Part shown: piece after piece, positions 38,505 through 47,799 of the stretch | Position numbering within the stretch: the first letter of the stretch is position 1 | Layout of the letters: each line of letters opens with the position of its first letter | From: Bog-473 sp963742035 | GTDB lineage: Bacteria > Actinomycetota > Acidimicrobiia > Acidimicrobiales > RAAP-2 | Direction: 5' to 3' | NCBI GenBank assembly: GCA_963742035.1 | Contig: CAVUKH010000007.1 | Span: forward strand, 248,001 to 312,000 | Length of the DNA: 64,000 bases | Made by a program: the position numbers and the translations under genes | Notes under the pieces: model-generated | Told to the model about the DNA's origin: nothing | What the model saw: only the letters and a program-made list of their open reading frames with translations | Databases searched by the model: none

Positions 38505-39737
38505 ATGTCCGGAGACACCCTGGCGCGGCGCATGCGGTCCATCGCGTCGAGCCGCGGCTGGGGGTGGCCCGCCCTGGCCGCCGCCGTCGCGTTCGCGGGG
38601 GCGACGGTCCTGGCGTACTTCCACCAGCAGCTGGACCTGAGCACCTACCTCCTGGGCGGAGCGCACGCGTCGTCGAACGATCTCTTCACCGTGACGTACC
38701 CGACCGATCACCTCGGGTTCACGTATCCGCCGTTTTCGGCCCTCCTGTTCGCACCGTTCTCCCACTTCCCGCTGCGCGCCTGCGAGGTGGTCTTCTCCTG
38801 GGTCAACCTCGGCGCGCTCTTCGCGATGATCGTCGTCAGCCTGCGCGCCGTCTGCCGCGAGCTCGACAAGCGGACGGTGCTCTGGTGGGGCCTCGCCCTC
38901 GTGCTGCCGGTGCTGCTCTTCGACCCGGTGCGCCAGACCTTCTTGCTCGGACAGGTCAACATCATTCTGGCGCTGATGATCGTGGCCGACCTCACCATGG
39001 AGCTGCCGATCCCGCGCGGCATCTTGGTCGGGCTGGCCGCCGCCATAAAGGTGACGCCCATCATCCTGATCCCGTACCTGTTCCTCACCCGACAGGGCCG
39101 GTCCGGCGTCCGGGCCATCGCCTCCTTCCTGGCGGCAGCCGCTTTGGCCGTCGCCGTGAATGCCTCCACCTCGTGGTCCTACTGGACGCACTACATCCAT
39201 GACCCGCAGCGCGCCGGCATGCTGTCCTGGATCGGCAACCAGGGCGTCCTCGGTGCCATCGAGCGCATGCTGGGCCACTCGGTGACGACACCCACCACCT
39301 TCTTGATCGTGGTGACGGTCGGCGTGCTCGGCCTCGTGATCGCGGCCGGCGCCTACCGCCGTAGCTCACCGGTGCTCGGGCTCCTGGTGGTGGAGGCGAC
39401 GGAGTCTCTGGCCAGCCCGGTCTCGTGGTCCCACCACTTCATCTGGATGGTGCTGTTGGTGGCATGGCTGGCCCTGGCCGAGGACCGCCCCCGTGCGGGC
39501 GAATGGTGGGCGCTGGCTGTGGCGGCGCTCTTGTGGGCCGCTCCGTACTGGTGGGTGCCCCACGGTCCCGATGTCCGCTTCGCGGGGCGGGGCTGGTTGA
39601 TTCCGGTGGGCGATGCCTACGTGCTCGTCTTCATCGTGCTGCTCATCGGGGCGGCGGTCCGCGTGACCCGCTCCTATGCCGAGCGCCCGTTGCGCCAGGG
39701 CCGGCGCACGATGGCGCCGACAGGTGCGGGCTCCTGA
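38505..39737 (+). CDS. GT-C glycosyltransferase, DUF2029/GT87 (alpha-1,2-mannosyltransferase-like)
   Basis: A 410-residue polytopic protein with about ten hydrophobic segments. TYPTDHLGFTYPPFSALLF, FLLGQVNIILALMIVADL, AAAIKVTPIILIPYLFL and SPVSWSHHFIWMVLL are the recurring DUF2029/GT87 segments, seen in mycobacterial PimE-type enzymes that take mannose from polyprenol phosphate. A polyprenol-phosphate mannose synthase gene lies 3.6 kb downstream and could supply the donor. Acceptor unknown. Confidence 0.85.
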   Translation: MSGDTLARRMRSIASSRGWGWPALAAAVAFAGATVLAYFHQQLDLSTYLLGGAHASSNDLFTVTYPTDHLGFTYPPFSALLFAPFSHFPLRACEVVFSWVNLGALFAMIVVSLRAVCRELDKRTVLWWGLALVLPVLLFDPVRQTFLLGQVNIILALMIVADLTMELPIPRGILVGLAAAIKVTPIILIPYLFLTRQGRSGVRAIASFLAAAALAVAVNASTSWSYWTHYIHDPQRAGMLSWIGNQGVLGAIERMLGHSVTTPTTFLIVVTVGVLGLVIAAGAYRRSSPVLGLLVVEATESLASPVSWSHHFIWMVLLVAWLALAEDRPRAGEWWALAVAALLWAAPYWWVPHGPDVRFAGRGWLIPVGDAYVLVFIVLLIGAAVRVTRSYAERPLRQGRRTMAPTGAGS

Positions 39738-39747
39738 GCGAGCGCCT

Positions 39748-40632
39748 TCATGGAGAACCGCGGGCCGGGTCGGGCTCGCAGACGAGGACGACGGTATGGG
39801 CGCCCGGGTCGAGACGACGCTCCGTCGATGCTGCCGCGTGGGTGACCCGCCAGCCGGTCACGACCGCCAACTTCTGAGGGTCACCGGGTCGCCACTCGTT
39901 GCGCCTGGGCTCGTCGGCGACCTGACGCACCAGGTCTGTGGCGGAGCGAAGCGCCCGCGTTGGCGCGCTTCCTTCGGGCACGACGGAGAAGCTGGCGACC
40001 AGCACGCTGCCCGGAGCGGCCCGGACACGGAGCGCAGACCAGACCGTTGCGCTGGCCTCCAGCGTCAGCGCGTCGAAGATTCCCTCGCCGACGAACAGCG
40101 TGGGGGCGGCCGCGTCGTGCCCCGCCGCCTGCAGGGCGGCATCAAGGCCATCGTTCCTGTCATCGGCCGCCTCGGCCGCCTCGGCCGCCTCGGCCGCCTC
40201 GACCGCCTCGACCGCCTCGACCGCCTCGACCGCCTGCAGGTCGAGCCCGACTGAGGTCGTGGCGCCGGTCGAGATGCCGAGCGCATTGAGGCGGTGGCGC
40301 TTGTCCGCCTGGGCCTGGGGCCGGTCCACCTCGAACCAACGCACCGCTCCGCCCCCGAAGCGCAACGCGCGTCCGTCGTTGCCCGCACCCAGGAGGACGA
40401 TTTGGGCCGTGCCGTGACCGAGGGCCCGTGCCACCTCGGCGTCGATTACCCGCGTGCGCAGGGCCAGCGCGGTGGCTCGCCCGAGTGGGAGGCTCACGCC
40501 TCCGGCGAGGGAGCGGTAGAAGCGGCGTTCCGCCGCGACATCTCCGCCGGGCGTGGACGGGCGTGTTCGTTCGAGGCGGAGTCGCTGCGCCGCGACCCAG
40601 CGTGCCGTCACGGATGGGTGGTGGGCGCGCAT
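39748..40632 (-). CDS. SAM-dependent methyltransferase (leucine carboxyl methyltransferase-like, TIGR00027 type)
   Basis: A 294-residue protein. RALALRTRVIDAEVARAL, IVLLGAGNDGRALRF, VRWFEVDRPQAQADKRHRL and LFVGEGIFDALT match actinobacterial methyltransferases with a leucine carboxyl methyltransferase fold. A run of Val/Ala-Glu-Ala triplets encoded by 9-bp tandem repeats interrupts the core after LDLQA. Start at ATG 40632 fits the family; the frame is open further upstream. It lies 49 nt after the YbhN-like gene on the same strand. The methyl acceptor is unknown. Confidence 0.8.
   Translation of the reverse strand: MRAHHPSVTARWVAAQRLRLERTRPSTPGGDVAAERRFYRSLAGGVSLPLGRATALALRTRVIDAEVARALGHGTAQIVLLGAGNDGRALRFGGGAVRWFEVDRPQAQADKRHRLNALGISTGATTSVGLDLQAVEAVEAVEAVEAAEAAEAAEAADDRNDGLDAALQAAGHDAAAPTLFVGEGIFDALTLEASATVWSALRVRAAPGSVLVASFSVVPEGSAPTRALRSATDLVRQVADEPRRNEWRPGDPQKLAVVTGWRVTHAAASTERRLDPGAHTVVLVCEPDPARGSP
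40165..40236. repeat. 9-bp tandem repeat inside the methyltransferase gene
   Basis: Eight units: four of GGCCGCCTC (40165-40200), three of GACCGCCTC (40201-40227) and one variant GACCGCCTG (40228-40236). In protein they give (VEA)4 followed by AEA units. The unit length keeps the reading frame whatever the copy number. Confidence 0.95.
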
Positions 40633-40681
40633 CAGTCCGAACGCATGCGCGGGGTCGGGGACGTCTGGCGTGACGGGGGGG

Positions 40682-41947
40682 TCAGGAGGGGATCGCCTTG
40701 GCCGTCGCCGTCCTCGGGTGGCCGAAGCGCAGCGACAGGTAGGAGGCACCGCCGAAGGGGATGGGCAGCCAGAAGTTCACAAGGCGCCAGCTCAGGACAC
40801 CCGCCGCCGCCACGCCACCGGGTACTCCGAAGCCCTTCAACACGGCGATGATCGTGATCTCGACCACCCCCAGGCCGCTCGGCGTGATGGGGATGACCGC
40901 CAGGATGTTGGCCAAGCCGTAGGCCACCAGCACGTCGATCGGCGAGACGTGGGCACCGAAGGCAAGGAGGAAGACCCAGAGGGACGCGGCGTCGAGCAAC
41001 CAGTTGGCCGCTGCCCAGCCCCCTGCCTTCATGAGGAGGTCCGAACTCGTGGACAGGATCTTCATCCGGTCGGCCACCTTCTGGACCAGCGAGGTGACGG
41101 TCTCGGCCCGCACGAAGGGGAGCCGGTCGGCCACCTTCTTCACGAAGACGCCGGCCTGCTTCTCGCCCCTGGTCAAGAAGAAGACCACGGCGGCGAAAAT
41201 GGCCAGGAGCAACACGCCCAGAATGGCGGCGAACCCGTACAGCGGGTTGTACCCCTGCAGGGGGATGGAGATGAGGAGGGCCAGCCAGAAGATGACGTTG
41301 AGCACGACGGCCGAGCCGATGCCCTGGGTGGCCAGGCCGAAGGCGGCCGTGCTGCCCGACACGTTGGCCTCGGTGAGGAGCCTGTAGCTGGCGGCGGTGC
41401 CGGGCACCTGCCCGCCGGGCAGCGTGTGGCTGATGGCCAGTGCCCACATGTTGATCCGGAAGATGCGCCAGCGGTCGGGCGCGCCGGGGGAAAGCACCGC
41501 GTGGGTGAGTTGCGTGTAGGCCACCAGTGCCGCCACCTCGAGCAGCGCGCCGAGGATCAACCAGATGAGATTGAGCTGGCTCAGTTGATGCGCTTCCCGG
41601 CGGGCGCTGGCCAGCTCGGGGAGCAGGATGTACTCGCCGATGAAGAAGAGCAGGAGCACCATCAGGGTGATCTTCACGTTGCGTGGGAGGAACCGCCGGC
41701 GAACTCGCGTTGGAGGGACGGGATCCTCCCGCGGCGCCTCGGCCACGGGAGTTGCGTCGTCCCCGGACGCCGCCGGTGTCACGGCCGGCTCGGCTGTTGG
41801 CTCGGCTGTTGGCTCGGCTGTCACGGCCGGCTCGGATGCCGCCGGTGTCACCGCCGGCGCGGCTGTTGGCACGGCTGCTGGCTCGGCTGTCGCCACCTCG
41901 GGCGCCGGCTCCTCTGCCTGTTGCTCCTCCTGTTCCTCCTCGTGCAT
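40682..41947 (-). CDS. YbhN/UPF0104-family membrane protein (LPG synthase transmembrane-like, flippase-type)
   Basis: A 421-residue protein. The first 78 residues are a cytoplasmic Ala/Pro/Glu/Thr-rich low-complexity region. Then about eight helices follow from ITLMVLLLFFIGEYILL onward. ISHTLPGGQVPGTAASYRLL and ITPSGLGVVEITIIAVL are the conserved segments of the UPF0104/lysylphosphatidylglycerol-synthase membrane domain. There is no soluble aminoacyl-transferase domain, so a lipid-flipping or glycolipid role is more likely than synthesis. Divergent from the AI-2E-family gene. Confidence 0.82.
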   Translation of the reverse strand: MHEEEQEEQQAEEPAPEVATAEPAAVPTAAPAVTPAASEPAVTAEPTAEPTAEPAVTPAASGDDATPVAEAPREDPVPPTRVRRRFLPRNVKITLMVLLLFFIGEYILLPELASARREAHQLSQLNLIWLILGALLEVAALVAYTQLTHAVLSPGAPDRWRIFRINMWALAISHTLPGGQVPGTAASYRLLTEANVSGSTAAFGLATQGIGSAVVLNVIFWLALLISIPLQGYNPLYGFAAILGVLLLAIFAAVVFFLTRGEKQAGVFVKKVADRLPFVRAETVTSLVQKVADRMKILSTSSDLLMKAGGWAAANWLLDAASLWVFLLAFGAHVSPIDVLVAYGLANILAVIPITPSGLGVVEITIIAVLKGFGVPGGVAAAGVLSWRLVNFWLPIPFGGASYLSLRFGHPRTATAKAIPS

Positions 41948-42026
41948 CGGATCTCATGCTTGCACGTGGACCACGCACAACTGAGGAACCACCGCTTGCG
42001 AGTCCGAAGCTGCCAAGCTGGTCGCG

Positions 42027-43199
42027 ATGCCCCCGAAGGCCCACGAGACTTGGCGCTCGAGATTTTCGGGGAGTGCTGATCGGCGCGGCATCCCGTTGGG
42101 AACGATCGTGGTGTCGGTCGCCACGATCATTCTGCTGCTGGACCTCAACGCCGCCCTCATTCTGGGCTTGTGGGTCCTGCGCAACATCGTTGTCTACGCC
42201 ATCATCGCCTTCTTCTTCACCCTGCTCCTGACGCCGGCGACCCGGTTCTTGCGACGTCGCGGCCTCAGCCACGGGGGCGCCACCCTGGTCGTCTTCCTCG
42301 TCGGAGCGCTGGCGGTGATCGGCCTGGTGTACCTGTTCACCGAGCCCCTGGTGACCGCGGCGCGACACTTCGGCGAGCAGGTCCCGACGCTGGTGCGCGA
42401 GGCCAAGAAGGGCCACGGGCCACTGGGCCGCCTCCTCTACCGGCTGCACCTGCAGAAGTACCTCTCGGAGGGCTCCACCAAAATCACCTCACAGATCACG
42501 AAGGTCCTGACGCCGGCAACTGCCTTCTCGGTGGGGGCGGCGGCGGTGTCGACACTCGTCACCATCGTGACGATCGCCATCCTGACCTTCTTCACCATGC
42601 TGGAGGCCCCCCGCATGTGGCGCGGCTTCCTCAGCGTGTTCCAGCCCTCGACGGCAGACCGCCTGCACCGGGTGGTCGACGAGTCCATCCGATCGGTCAC
42701 GGGTTACATGTTGGGCAACGCGTCGACGTCGGTGATCGCCGGGATCATCTCGGGCGTCACGCTGCAGATCCTCGGTGTGCCCTTCGCTCTTCTGCTCGGT
42801 GTCTTCGTCGCGTTGGTGGACCTGCTGCCACTGGTGGGCGGGTTGCTGGCCGGCGTCCCGGTCGTGGTCATCGCTGCCATCCACTCCGTCCCCGCCGGGA
42901 TCACCATGCTGATCGTCTTCCTCGTCTACCAGCAGGTGGAGAACCACGTCCTGAACCCCGTGATCATGAGCAAGACGGTGCAGCTCAACCCCTTCTGGGT
43001 CCTGATCGCCGTGCTGGTGGGGGCCACACTGGGGGGGCGGGTGGCGGGTGGCCTGGGCACCTTCGTGGGTGCCCTGGTGGGCATTCCCGTCGGCGGGGCC
43101 ATTCAGGTGATCGTGCGGGAGCTGCGCCGAGGGCCCGATGCGGTGGGGGATCTGGCTGGGGATGAGGCCGGTCCGGCCGTGGAGCCGGTCGACATCTGA
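42027..43199 (+). CDS. AI-2E family transporter (PerM/YhhT-like)
   Basis: A 390-residue polytopic membrane protein with about eight helices. VVYAIIAFFFTLLLTPATRFL, GYMLGNASTSVIAGIISGVTL, LVDLLPLVGGLLAGVPVV, YQQVENHVLNPVIMSKTVQLNP and GGRVAGGLGTFVGALVGIPVGG are typical of the AI-2E/PerM family, whose members include a putative autoinducer exporter and Na/H antiporters. Substrate not predictable. The start ATG has no clear ribosome binding site; CAAGCT ends 7-8 nt upstream. Confidence 0.88.
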   Translation: MPPKAHETWRSRFSGSADRRGIPLGTIVVSVATIILLLDLNAALILGLWVLRNIVVYAIIAFFFTLLLTPATRFLRRRGLSHGGATLVVFLVGALAVIGLVYLFTEPLVTAARHFGEQVPTLVREAKKGHGPLGRLLYRLHLQKYLSEGSTKITSQITKVLTPATAFSVGAAAVSTLVTIVTIAILTFFTMLEAPRMWRGFLSVFQPSTADRLHRVVDESIRSVTGYMLGNASTSVIAGIISGVTLQILGVPFALLLGVFVALVDLLPLVGGLLAGVPVVVIAAIHSVPAGITMLIVFLVYQQVENHVLNPVIMSKTVQLNPFWVLIAVLVGATLGGRVAGGLGTFVGALVGIPVGGAIQVIVRELRRGPDAVGDLAGDEAGPAVEPVDI

Positions 43200-43310
43200 G
43201 TACGCCCGGCGAGGAGAGACATCGGACGCCGGCCGAACGGCCGCGCCAGGGGCAGAACCGGTCCCGGCCGCCGCTCCGACCTGCGAAGAGGCTGGCGCGG
43301 CAACCTCACC

Positions 43311-43316
43311 TAGAAT
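43311..43316 (+). promoter_or_regulatory. Leaderless -10 element of the polyprenol-P-mannose synthase gene
   Basis: TAGAAT ends 6 nt before the ATG at 43323. Confidence 0.55.
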
Positions 43317-43322
43317 GTCCAC

Positions 43323-44225
43323 ATGCGACCGCTGGTGGTCATTCCGACCTACAACGAGTCGGAGAACATCGAGCGAATGCTGCACCGGATTCACGAGTGC
43401 CTGCCCGGTGCCGGCGTGCTGGTGGTCGACGACGGCAGTCCCGACGGCACGGCCGACCTCGTGAAGAGGGTGGCGGCCGAGCTGCCGGACGTGCACCTGC
43501 TCTCACGCGCGTCCAAGTCCGGGCTGGGCAGCGCCTACCGGGCGGGCTTCGCCTGGGGCCTCGAGCGCGGGTACGACGCCTGCATCGAGATCGACGCAGA
43601 TTTCTCGCACGATCCCGGCGCGCTGCCCGCGTTGGTCGCGCCCCTCAACGAGGGCTTCGACGTGGCCATCGGCTCGCGCTATGTCAAGGGTGGCTCGATC
43701 CCCAACTGGGCCTGGCACCGCCACCTGCTCTCGCGCGGCGGCAACCTCTACGCGTCGGGCGTGCTCGGACTCGGCGTGGCCGACTCGACGGCGGGGTACC
43801 GGGCCTACTCGGCCGGCATCTTGCGCCGGCTCGACCTCGGCCACATCCGGGCGGAGGGCTACGGCTTCCAGATCGAGATGACCTACAGGGCGCGCCAACT
43901 CGGGGCCGACATCACCGAGGTACCCATCAAGTTCGTCGACCGCGAGGCCGGGGAGTCGAAGATGTCGTCGTTCATCGTCATCGAGGCGCTGGGCCTCGTG
44001 ACGTGGTGGGGCCTGGGGCGGGTCGTGCACGGCGCCCAGCGGATGTTCTCGGGCCCGCGACGCAAGGCCGTGTCGGCCGGTGCCGGTGCCGGTGCCGGAG
44101 CCAGTCTGCCGGTGAGGGGCGGCCCAACGGGGGCGGGAACTGCGACGACGGCGCCGGCGACGGCGACGGGCCAGACACCCGTGACTCCGGCCGCCAACAC
44201 CGAGGACCCCGTCGGGTCCGCGTGA
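43323..44225 (+). CDS. Polyprenol-phosphate mannose synthase (GT2, Ppm1/DPM1-like)
   Basis: A 300-residue GT2 transferase making polyprenyl-phosphomannose from GDP-mannose. VVIPTYNESENIERML, VLVVDDGSPDGTADLV, CIEIDADFSHDPGALPAL (DxD-type motif), SRYVKGGSIPNW and GYGFQIEMTYRARQLG match the DPM1/Ppm1 family. The conserved domain ends near residue 245; the last 50 residues are an Ala/Gly/Thr-rich tail. No membrane domain is attached. It probably supplies the mannose donor for GT-C enzymes such as the one at 38505. The response regulator gene begins 16 nt after its stop. Confidence 0.92.
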   Translation: MRPLVVIPTYNESENIERMLHRIHECLPGAGVLVVDDGSPDGTADLVKRVAAELPDVHLLSRASKSGLGSAYRAGFAWGLERGYDACIEIDADFSHDPGALPALVAPLNEGFDVAIGSRYVKGGSIPNWAWHRHLLSRGGNLYASGVLGLGVADSTAGYRAYSAGILRRLDLGHIRAEGYGFQIEMTYRARQLGADITEVPIKFVDREAGESKMSSFIVIEALGLVTWWGLGRVVHGAQRMFSGPRRKAVSAGAGAGAGASLPVRGGPTGAGTATTAPATATGQTPVTPAANTEDPVGSA

Positions 44226-44241
44226 GTCGGAGCGGACTGGC

Positions 44242-44946
44242 GTGACGGTCGAGGCACCCCCGGCCCGCATCCTCGTGGTCGACGACGAGCCCAACATCGC
44301 CGAGCTCATCTCCGCCGCACTCACCTTCGAGGGCTACCAGGTCGGCGTCGCCGCCACCGGGGCCCAGGCGCTCGAGCAGGTGCGCAGCTTCCGGCCGCAT
44401 CTCGTCATGCTCGACGTGATGTTGCCCGACTTCGACGGCAACGAGGTCTGCCGACGCCTGCGCAACCAGGGCGAGCAGATGCCGATCGTCTTCCTGACGG
44501 CGCGCGACACGACCGAGGACAAGGTCGAGGGCCTGAGCATGGGCGACGACTACGTGACGAAGCCCTTCAGCATTGAGGAGCTCATGGCGCGGGTCGGGGC
44601 CATCCTTCGGCGCGCCGGCGAAATGGCGGCGGCCGACCTGTCCGTCCTGCGCTTCGCCGACCTGACGATGAACGTCGACACCCACGAGGTGTGGCGCGAC
44701 GAGGTGGCCATCGAATTGACGGCGACCGAGTTCAACCTGTTGCGGTATCTGCTCGAGAACGCGCGGCGCGTCATCTCGAAGTCGGAGCTGCTCGACAACG
44801 TGTGGGGCTACGACTTCCACGGCGATCCCAACATCGTCGAGACGTACATCAGCTACCTGCGCAAGAAGATCGACGACCACGAGCCGGCGCTCATCCACAC
44901 GATCCGGCGCGTCGGCTACACGCTCCGCCTGCCCCGGGACGGATGA
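44242..44946 (+). CDS. OmpR/PhoB-family response regulator
   Basis: A 234-residue regulator. Receiver: acidic pair in VVDDEPNIAE, phospho-acceptor Asp58 in MLDVMLPDFDG, Lys107 in VTKPFS. The usual GADDY or GGDDY motif before the Lys reads GDDY, one residue short. The winged-helix domain includes LTATEFNLLRYLLENARRVISKSELLDNVWGYDF and YLRKKIDD. GTG start with GGAG upstream. The histidine kinase follows with a 4-nt overlap. Confidence 0.94.
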   Translation: MTVEAPPARILVVDDEPNIAELISAALTFEGYQVGVAATGAQALEQVRSFRPHLVMLDVMLPDFDGNEVCRRLRNQGEQMPIVFLTARDTTEDKVEGLSMGDDYVTKPFSIEELMARVGAILRRAGEMAAADLSVLRFADLTMNVDTHEVWRDEVAIELTATEFNLLRYLLENARRVISKSELLDNVWGYDFHGDPNIVETYISYLRKKIDDHEPALIHTIRRVGYTLRLPRDG

Positions 44947-46445
44947 GCCTCCAGAAGCGGCTCGTCGCCCTGGTGGCGCTGCTGCTCGTGCTCGGCCTCG
45001 TGGTGGCCGACGTCGTCACCTACACCTCGGTGCGCTCCTTCCTCTACGGGCAGGCCGACAACACGCTGGCCCAGAACGAGTCCCTCGGCTTCAACTACAT
45101 GACCTACGCGGCCGCGCGCGACCTCCCGGTGAGCAAGGCCAACCTGTCGCGGCGCGTCACCGCCGATGTCTACGTCCAGCTGCTGAACCGGGCCGGGAAG
45201 GTCATCCTGACGCGGCCGTCGGGCCCGGCCGCCCGCCCCGACCCGGCGCCCATTCTGACCAAGGACATCCCCGTGCAACAGGTGCCCGACATCGACAGCC
45301 GGGTGCGGGTCGGGCGCTACGCCGGCACCTTCCGGCCCGACCCCGACGCCGTGGTCCTCGGGAGCACCGGGGACCCCGACGGCCAGTACCGCACCGTCGC
45401 CGTCACGGTCCCCCAGGGGACCCTGATCACCTCCATTTCGCTGAACCCGACCAACGACACCCTGGCCTCCCTGCGACGGGTGGAGGTGCTGGCCAGCCTG
45501 GCCGTACTGGTGGCCATGGGCCTCCTCGTCCTGGTGGTGGTGCGCCGCGGCCTGCGTCCCCTGCGCCAGATGGCAGAGACGGCAGACGCCATCGCCTCGG
45601 GGGACCTGACCCGCCGTGTCCCCGAGGGGCGTCCCGGCACCGAGATCGGCCGCCTGGGATCGGCCCTGAACCAGATGCTCGGGCAGATCGAGGTGGCTTT
45701 CGACGAGAAGTCGGCCTCCGAGGAACGATTGCGCCAGTTCGTGGCCGACGCCTCCCATGAGCTCCGCACGCCGCTGACCTCCATTCGCGGTTACGCCGAG
45801 CTGCTCGGGCGGGGTGGCTTCTCCGACGAGGCCGGGCGGAGCAAGGCGCTGAAGCGCATTGAGGAGGAGGCCACCCGGATGGGGGGCCTGGTCGAGGACC
45901 TCTTGTTGCTGGCCGAGCTGGACCGGGGCCGGCCGCTCCGGGCGGACCCGGTCGATCTGCAGCGCATCTGCGCCGACGCCGTGGACGACTCCAATGCGGT
46001 GGCCCACGGGCACCAGCTCATCCTGCAGCCGGGGCCGCCGGTGATCGTGGTGGGAGACGGCGAGCGCCTGGCCCAGGTGGCGCACAACCTGGTGCGCAAC
46101 GCGCTGGCCCACACGCCGCCCGGCACCGAGGTCGTCGTGACGACGGGCGTCACCCAGACCATGGGATTCATCCGGGTGTCGGACAACGGCCCCGGGATCC
46201 CGCCGGGCGTGGCCGGCCGGATCTTCGATCGCTTCTATCAGGGCGACGCCTCCCGCTCCTCGTCGGGCACCGGGCTCGGTCTGGCCATCGTGCGAGCCAT
46301 CGCCGAGGCCCTGCACGGCACGGCGGAGGTGGAGGCGCAGCCACGGGGCGGGGCCAGCATTCTGGTCAGGATCCCGCTGGCCGCCAGCTCTGTCGACGCG
46401 CCGGCCGGCCCCCGGGTGCCGGCGCGCTCACCCCAGCTGAGGTGA
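44943..46445 (+). CDS. Sensor histidine kinase (HAMP type)
   Basis: A 500-residue kinase. Transmembrane helix 1 is residues 7-27 and helix 2 about 181-201, flanking an extracytoplasmic sensor of about 150 residues with no recognised fold. HAMP follows (RGLRPLRQMAETADAIASGDLTRRV), then HisKA with His272 in ADASHELRTPLTSIRGYAELL. HATPase_c has HNLVRNALAHTPPGT, DNGPGIPPGV and GTGLGLAIVRAIAEAL. The ATGA overlap couples it to its response regulator. Layout resembles mycobacterial TcrY/PrrB-type kinases; the signal is unknown. Confidence 0.94.
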   Translation: MSLQKRLVALVALLLVLGLVVADVVTYTSVRSFLYGQADNTLAQNESLGFNYMTYAAARDLPVSKANLSRRVTADVYVQLLNRAGKVILTRPSGPAARPDPAPILTKDIPVQQVPDIDSRVRVGRYAGTFRPDPDAVVLGSTGDPDGQYRTVAVTVPQGTLITSISLNPTNDTLASLRRVEVLASLAVLVAMGLLVLVVVRRGLRPLRQMAETADAIASGDLTRRVPEGRPGTEIGRLGSALNQMLGQIEVAFDEKSASEERLRQFVADASHELRTPLTSIRGYAELLGRGGFSDEAGRSKALKRIEEEATRMGGLVEDLLLLAELDRGRPLRADPVDLQRICADAVDDSNAVAHGHQLILQPGPPVIVVGDGERLAQVAHNLVRNALAHTPPGTEVVVTTGVTQTMGFIRVSDNGPGIPPGVAGRIFDRFYQGDASRSSSGTGLGLAIVRAIAEALHGTAEVEAQPRGGASILVRIPLAASSVDAPAGPRVPARSPQLR

Positions 46446-46449
46446 CCCC

Positions 46450-47799
46450 TCAACGCAACTGAGCGGCGGCCCCCGGCACCACGGCATCGAGCACCGCGGC
46501 GAGCTTCACGTTGGCCTCGGCCGCCTCGGCGTCAGGCAGGGAGTCGGCCACGATCCCCCCGCCGGCGCGTAGCAGGAGCGTGGCGCCGTCGGCGCCGAGT
46601 TGGGCGCTGCGGATGCCGATCATCCACTCCCCGTCGCCGTCGGCGCCGACCCAGCCCACTGGTCCGGCCCAGTGGCCCCGTTCGCCCGCCTCGTGGTCTG
46701 CGATGAAGGCAAGGGCGTCGGCGCGCGGTGTGCCGCCGACGGCCGGCGTCGGATGGAGGCGTTCGAGGAGGTCCAGCACGCCGGGGGCCCCGGACCCGGC
46801 CTCGCCCCGGACGAGGCGACCCTCGATCCTCGTCCCGAGGTGGGCCACCGAACGGAAGGCGACCACGGAGGGCTCGCTGGGCACGGTGAGTTCCTCGCAG
46901 AAGGGCGCCAGGACGTCAGCGATGTCCTCGACGACGTAGCGGTGTTCGGCGCGATTCTTGGCCGACGCGGCCAGGTCGCGCTGGGCGTCGGCGTCGGCCC
47001 GGGCCGTGTCACCCCGCGGCACGGTGCCGGCCAGTGGGTGGCTCGAGACCCGGGTTCCGTGTCGGGCCACCAGGAGCTCGGGGCTGGCACCGAAGAATGA
47101 GCCCTCGGGGACCGGCATGGAGAAGATGGTGCAGTTCGGCTCTCCGGCGCGCAGCCGGCGCAGGACCGCCGAGAGTGACAGCTCCCCGCGCAGGTGGACC
47201 TCGACGGGCCGGGACAGCACCACCTTGCGCAGGGCGGCGCCGGGCCGGGACATGACGGTGACGGCGGCGGCGACCATGGCGGCGTAGCCCTCGGATGGCA
47301 TGGGCGTGGTCAGCTCGACCACGTCTGCCTCAGCGGGCGGTCGAGGCTGCGGGGTCGTGCCGTACTGCCAGATGACGGCGTCGAACAGTTCGTCGGTATC
47401 GGGCAACGCCACGTCCGCCGGCCCGACCGCAGTGGCCCAGCGCCGTGTCACCCCGTCTGCGTCGCGCGAGGTGCCCATGGTGAAGCGCGGGACGACGAGG
47501 GAGCCGCGGCCCGCGTCGGTGAAGGGCAGCGCCCCGAGAGCCACAGGTCCCGAACCGAGGACACCGACGGCATCGTCGCAGGGGATGCCGGCCAGCGCCT
47601 GTGCCGCTTCGGTGGCGGGGACGAGGAGGGCGGTGCCCCAGCCGACCAGCGTGAGACCCGGGCGGTCGAAGAGCACGGTGGGGCTGCCATCGAACTCCAG
47701 GGCATCGGGCCCGTAGTCGAGCGGGACGGTGCGGGCGTGCAGGGCTCCCGCCCCCGCCCACGCCCCCGCCGGTGCGGCTGCGACCGCTGCCGCCGTCAC
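46450..47799 (-). CDS. menF: Isochorismate synthase
   Basis: A 449-residue chorismate-utilising enzyme. GEPNCTIFSMPVPEGSFFGASPELLV, SSHPLAGTVPRGD, KNRAEHRYVVEDIADVL, HPTPAVGGTPRADAL and GGIVADSLPDAEAAEANVK match isochorismate synthases of the MenF/EntC/DhbC type. The N-terminal third is divergent. GTG start at 47799 overlaps the menG stop by 4 nt. Together with menG it points to menaquinone synthesis; an EntC-like siderophore role is less likely given the neighbour. Confidence 0.88.
   Translation of the reverse strand: MTAAAVAAAPAGAWAGAGALHARTVPLDYGPDALEFDGSPTVLFDRPGLTLVGWGTALLVPATEAAQALAGIPCDDAVGVLGSGPVALGALPFTDAGRGSLVVPRFTMGTSRDADGVTRRWATAVGPADVALPDTDELFDAVIWQYGTTPQPRPPAEADVVELTTPMPSEGYAAMVAAAVTVMSRPGAALRKVVLSRPVEVHLRGELSLSAVLRRLRAGEPNCTIFSMPVPEGSFFGASPELLVARHGTRVSSHPLAGTVPRGDTARADADAQRDLAASAKNRAEHRYVVEDIADVLAPFCEELTVPSEPSVVAFRSVAHLGTRIEGRLVRGEAGSGAPGVLDLLERLHPTPAVGGTPRADALAFIADHEAGERGHWAGPVGWVGADGDGEWMIGIRSAQLGADGATLLLRAGGGIVADSLPDAEAAEANVKLAAVLDAVVPGAAAQLR

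Noticed and set aside
46440..46455. A bidirectional terminator between the histidine kinase and menF
   Set aside because: Only 4 nt separate the convergent stops, and no hairpin with a T-run is present.
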